Shown here: positions 23,053-24,732 of the stretch, piece after piece
Layout: every line of letters begins with the position of its first letter
Position numbering within the stretch: the first letter of the stretch is position 1
Assembly (NCBI GenBank): GCA_004357435.1
Contig: SMVS01000036.1
Coordinates: forward strand, 1-24,732
DNA length: 24,732 bases
Reading direction: 5' to 3'
From: Nitrospina sp.
GTDB taxonomy: Bacteria; Nitrospinota; Nitrospinia; Nitrospinales; Nitrospinaceae
Notes under the pieces: model-generated
The model's database searches: none
What the model saw: only the letters and a program-made list of their open reading frames with translations
Told to the model about the DNA's origin: nothing
Position numbers and translations under genes: made by a program

Positions 23053-24732
23053 GCTTGATTGAGCGTAAAAACCCGCTCTAAATTGGAGGGGATGTTGAGG
23101 TAGCGCAGGGATCTCCGCGCGATATTGCGGAACACCGGCGCCGCCACTTCCCCCCCCCAGTAAGATTTTTGAGGCTCGTCAATCATCACCAGAATCACCA
23201 GCTTGGGATCGTCGGCAGGCACGAAGCCAATGAACGATGCGATGAAAGCCGTTTTTGAATAACTGTGTGTTTCCGGATCGATTTTCTGCGCCGTTCCCGT
23301 TTTTCCGGCGACCTCGAACCCCGGGATAGCCGCCCGCCTGCCGGTGCCCCTTTGCACCACTGATTTGAGAATGTCAGTCATCTGCCGGCTGGTATTTTTC
23401 GACAACACGCGGTGTATTTTTTCGGGAGGATAATTTTTTACAAGGACGCCATTTTTCATGATGGCCCGGGTGAGGTGCGGCCGCATCAAATTCCCGCCGT
23501 TGGCGATGGCGCCAATCGCCGCGACCATTTGAATGGGCGTGGCCGAGATTTCGTGTCCAAAGGAGATGGAGGCCAGCGACAGGCCCGACCATTGGGCGAG
23601 GCCGCGCAGTCGGCCGGTAGCTTCTCCCGGCAGATCGATCCCCAGTTTTTTACCAAAACCGAATTTTTGAATGTAGGAGAAAAAACGTTTTTCACCCAAC
23701 TCCTGGGCGACTTTAATGGCTCCGATGTTGCTGGATTTGACGACGATGTCTTCCAGCGTCAACCAACCAAATTTATGGCCGGCCGCCTCGCCGATTTTCG
23801 CGTCTCCCAATTCAAAGGTGCCGTTCTCACAAAAGAAAATGTCATTGGGCTGGGCGATGCCTTCCTCCAAGGCCGCCGCCACCACTATCGGCTTGAAGAT
23901 CGAGCCGGGTTCATAGGCATTGGACACGGCGATGTTCTGCCAGGTGCGGGGCGGGTAGGCGGAATAATGGTTCGGATTGAAAACAGGCGTCGTGGCGAGC
24001 GCGTAGATTTCACCCGTGGCAGGCGCCATCACCACCGCCAATCCGCTTTTGGCCCCGTATTCCCGGACCTGATGTTTGAGTTCCCGCTCGGCGATGTACT
24101 GGATCACTTCATCCAGAGTCAGCACCACGTCGTGGCTTCGCGAATGGGTTTTACCGCCATGGGTCAGGAGGATACGCCCGCGCGCGTCTTTTTCCATGAC
24201 CTGCCGGCGCAACGTGCCTTTCAATCTATCCTGATGAAAATGCTCGATACCGGCCAACCCCTGGTTGTCCATGCCGACGAACCCCAAAGTGGAGGCGGCC
24301 AGCTCACGCTTCGGATAAAAGCGCTTGCTCTCGGTGATGAAGCCCACTCCCGCCAGGCCCAATTGTTCCAATTTTTCGATCTCGTCCAAATCGCTTTTGC
24401 GCTTGATCCAGACAAAGTGCTTGGGAGAGTCGATTTTCCGGCGGACCTCTTTGAAATCAAGATGCAGGGCGGAGGCCAGCACGCGCGCCGTTGGGTCCTT
24501 GTCGAGGATACTTTGCGGGTTGATATACACGGACTCGACTTCGACATTGGTGGCCAGCGGGTTCATGAGACGATCATAAATATTGCCGCGTCCGGTGAAA
24601 ATTTCCACGGTTCGGGCGTATTGTTTTTCCGACTGCGCGACCAGCTGGTCGTGCTGAATTATTTGCAGGTAGGCGAGCCGGGCCAACAGCCCCGCAGACA
24701 GGAAAACGAGGAATCCGGCGATGAACAGAATC
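23049..24732 (-). CDS. ftsI: Septal penicillin-binding protein FtsI (PBP3), 5' end outside the window
   Basis: Class B transpeptidase that cross-links septal peptidoglycan in partnership with FtsW. The frame is open to the window edge: upstream of an in-frame TTG at 24686 it encodes ILFIAGFLVFLSAGLLARL, the N-terminal membrane anchor, so the TTG is not the start and the gene is truncated by the window. Then come the pedestal domain (GRGNIYDRLMNPLA; TLGFVGMDNQGLAGIE) and the transpeptidase domain with SxxK in EPGSIFKPI (the nucleophile Ser), SxN in VVKSSNIGA and KTG in VAGKTGTAQKID. No PASTA repeats are present and it ends soon after the catalytic domain. It overlaps murE by 4 nt. Confidence 0.96.
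   Translation of the reverse strand, partial: ILFIAGFLVFLSAGLLARLAYLQIIQHDQLVAQSEKQYARTVEIFTGRGNIYDRLMNPLATNVEVESVYINPQSILDKDPTARVLASALHLDFKEVRRKIDSPKHFVWIKRKSDLDEIEKLEQLGLAGVGFITESKRFYPKRELAASTLGFVGMDNQGLAGIEHFHQDRLKGTLRRQVMEKDARGRILLTHGGKTHSRSHDVVLTLDEVIQYIAERELKHQVREYGAKSGLAVVMAPATGEIYALATTPVFNPNHYSAYPPRTWQNIAVSNAYEPGSIFKPIVVAAALEEGIAQPNDIFFCENGTFELGDAKIGEAAGHKFGWLTLEDIVVKSSNIGAIKVAQELGEKRFFSYIQKFGFGKKLGIDLPGEATGRLRGLAQWSGLSLASISFGHEISATPIQMVAAIGAIANGGNLMRPHLTRAIMKNGVLVKNYPPEKIHRVLSKNTSRQMTDILKSVVQRGTGRRAAIPGFEVAGKTGTAQKIDPETHSYSKTAFIASFIGFVPADDPKLVILVMIDEPQKSYWGGEVAAPVFRNIARRSLRYLNIPSNLERVFTLNQA

Noticed and set aside
24684..24686. TTG as the start of ftsI
   Set aside because: The frame continues upstream to the window edge and encodes the expected N-terminal membrane anchor, so the gene is truncated rather than starting here.

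Overview
The window is a stretch of bacterial chromosome from a diderm (Gram-negative) organism of moderately high GC. Three features point to a diderm: a signal-peptide-bearing beta-barrel-like protein, a MurE with the DNPR signature of meso-diaminopimelate ligases, and the gram-negative dcw gene order. The mix of proteins (HrcA/CIRCE-type groESL, unimodal QueF, DUF547, DUF1566) would fit Nitrospinota or a deltaproteobacteria-like lineage. That placement is an impression from protein sequence, not a search result.

Left part (1-8.3 kb) is a patchwork of short units. A probable outer-membrane protein is read leftward from a near-consensus sigma70 promoter (1293-1321). Next comes groES-groEL, also leftward, with a CIRCE operator at 3619-3645 and a hairpin/T-tract terminator at 1394-1430. 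Rightward follow queF (preQ1 reductase) and a tightly packed small cluster: a CxxCxxCC metal-binding protein, a DUF1566 protein, an HNH endonuclease and a 29-residue membrane microprotein. After a REP-like inverted repeat come, leftward, a cytoplasmic parvulin-type PPIase and a Cof-type HAD phosphatase, and, rightward, an exported DUF547 protein.

Right part (8.4 kb to the end) is a canonical dcw (division and cell wall) cluster read leftward. In transcription order it is ftsI (cut by the window edge)-murE-murF-mraY-murD-ftsW-murG-murC-murB-ddl-ftsQ-ftsA-ftsZ. MurC, MurB, MurD, MurE, MurF and Ddl make UDP-MurNAc-pentapeptide. MraY and MurG build lipids I and II. FtsW and FtsI polymerise and cross-link septal peptidoglycan, and FtsQ, FtsA and FtsZ assemble the divisome. 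Most junctions abut or overlap. A perfect 12-bp hairpin separates ftsZ from the convergent DUF547 gene.

No CRISPR array, tRNA, rRNA, transposase or obvious defence island is visible. The most unusual signals are non-coding: a compact three-way-junction-like structure in the ddl/murB spacer (12697-12780), a decayed tandem copy of the murF 3' end in the murF/mraY spacer (20034-20068), a REP-like element (5479-5557), and a long groES leader containing a GC-rich island.
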